15,580 nt of DNA from Desulfovibrio sp. Lineage in GTDB: Bacteria; Desulfobacterota; Desulfovibrionia; Desulfovibrionales; Desulfovibrionaceae. Numbering within the stretch: position 1 is the first letter of the stretch; each line of letters opens with the position of its first letter. The stretch is from positions 1 through 15,580 of the forward strand of contig JAQVZK010000013.1 in the NCBI GenBank assembly GCA_028708195.1, in the 5' to 3' direction. The notes beneath the pieces are model-generated. The model did no database searches. It saw only the letters and a program-made list of their open reading frames with translations, and had not been told where the DNA came from. Positions 15,398 to 15,580 of this stretch are shown here, piece after piece. Both the position numbers and the translations under genes were made by a program.

Positions 15398-15580
15398 CTA
15401 CTCCGGCTGGGGGCTGATGACAGGTGGAACGAAGTTCAGTTTTTCCACATGTACGCCTGCTTCGCCGAGCATGGTGGTGGCAAGCTCGTCAGGGTACTGT
15501 TCCGCAAAATAGATATGGCGTATGCCGCAGTTGATCAGCATTTTGCTGCACTGCACACAGGGGTGGGTGGTGCAATACAG
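15398..15580 (-). CDS. dCMP/cytidine deaminase family protein, C-terminal part (cut by window edge)
   Basis: The last 60 residues of a zinc-dependent deaminase are visible. They include TTHPCVQCSKMLINCGIRHI, which carries the PCxxC zinc motif and the KMLIN-GI segment typical of deoxycytidylate deaminases and ComEB-like proteins. These enzymes convert dCMP to dUMP for thymidylate synthesis. The N-terminal part with the HAE motif lies beyond position 15580. The stop TAG (15400-15398) is 4 bases before the ribD start. Its position upstream of ribD fits the Desulfovibrio order I recall. Exact substrate cannot be told from this fragment. Confidence 0.88.
   Translation of the reverse strand: MYCTTHPCVQCSKMLINCGIRHIYFAEQYPDELATTMLGEAGVHVEKLNFVPPVISPQPE

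Overview
The window looks like core chromosome from a delta-proteobacterial sulfate reducer of the Desulfovibrio group. I infer this from protein character and from the gene order dCMP deaminase-ribD-ribE-ribH-nusB-leuS, which I recall from Desulfovibrio; no database search was possible. The DNA is moderately GC-rich and every gene I can support lies on the minus strand, so transcription runs from high to low coordinates. I see no phage, insertion sequence, CRISPR array or defence locus, and I do not think the window holds an undescribed system.

In transcription order, positions 15580-9961 carry a tightly packed run: the end of a dCMP deaminase gene, ribD, ribE, ribH, nusB and leuS. Starts lie 4-13 bases after the preceding stops, except for an 89-base gap between ribE and ribH, where ribBA might have been expected. 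leuS is broken by one missing base at about 10945, inside an invariant motif. A palindrome overlaps the leuS stop, and a strong hairpin terminator follows at 9864-9895.

Positions 9604-4090 carry holA (DNA polymerase III delta), radC, lon and prmC. lon and prmC are closely spaced, with ribosome binding sites set in the preceding gene or gap. prmC contains an in-frame 30-bp tandem repeat just before its methyltransferase core. A 161-base holA-radC spacer holds small repeated GC motifs.

Positions 4089-1 carry a translation and transcription supercluster: a promoter with an AT-rich upstream block, tRNA-Thr(TGT), tRNA-Tyr(GTA), tRNA-Gly(TCC), tuf, rpmG, tRNA-Trp(CCA), secE, nusG, rplK and the first 84 codons of rplA. 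The order closely resembles the E. coli thrU-tyrU-glyT-thrT-tufB / secE-nusG / rplKA arrangement. It groups delivery of aminoacyl-tRNA (EF-Tu), ribosomal proteins (L33, L11, L1), a protein-export subunit (SecE) and an elongation factor of RNA polymerase (NusG). Several spacers here (255-424, 848-1017, 1940-1981, 3330-3539) contain stem-loops that may serve RNA processing or autoregulation.

The observations most worth a second look are the leuS frameshift, the prmC minisatellite, the palindrome at the leuS stop, the absence of ribBA between ribE and ribH, and the structured leaders of tuf, rplK and rplA.
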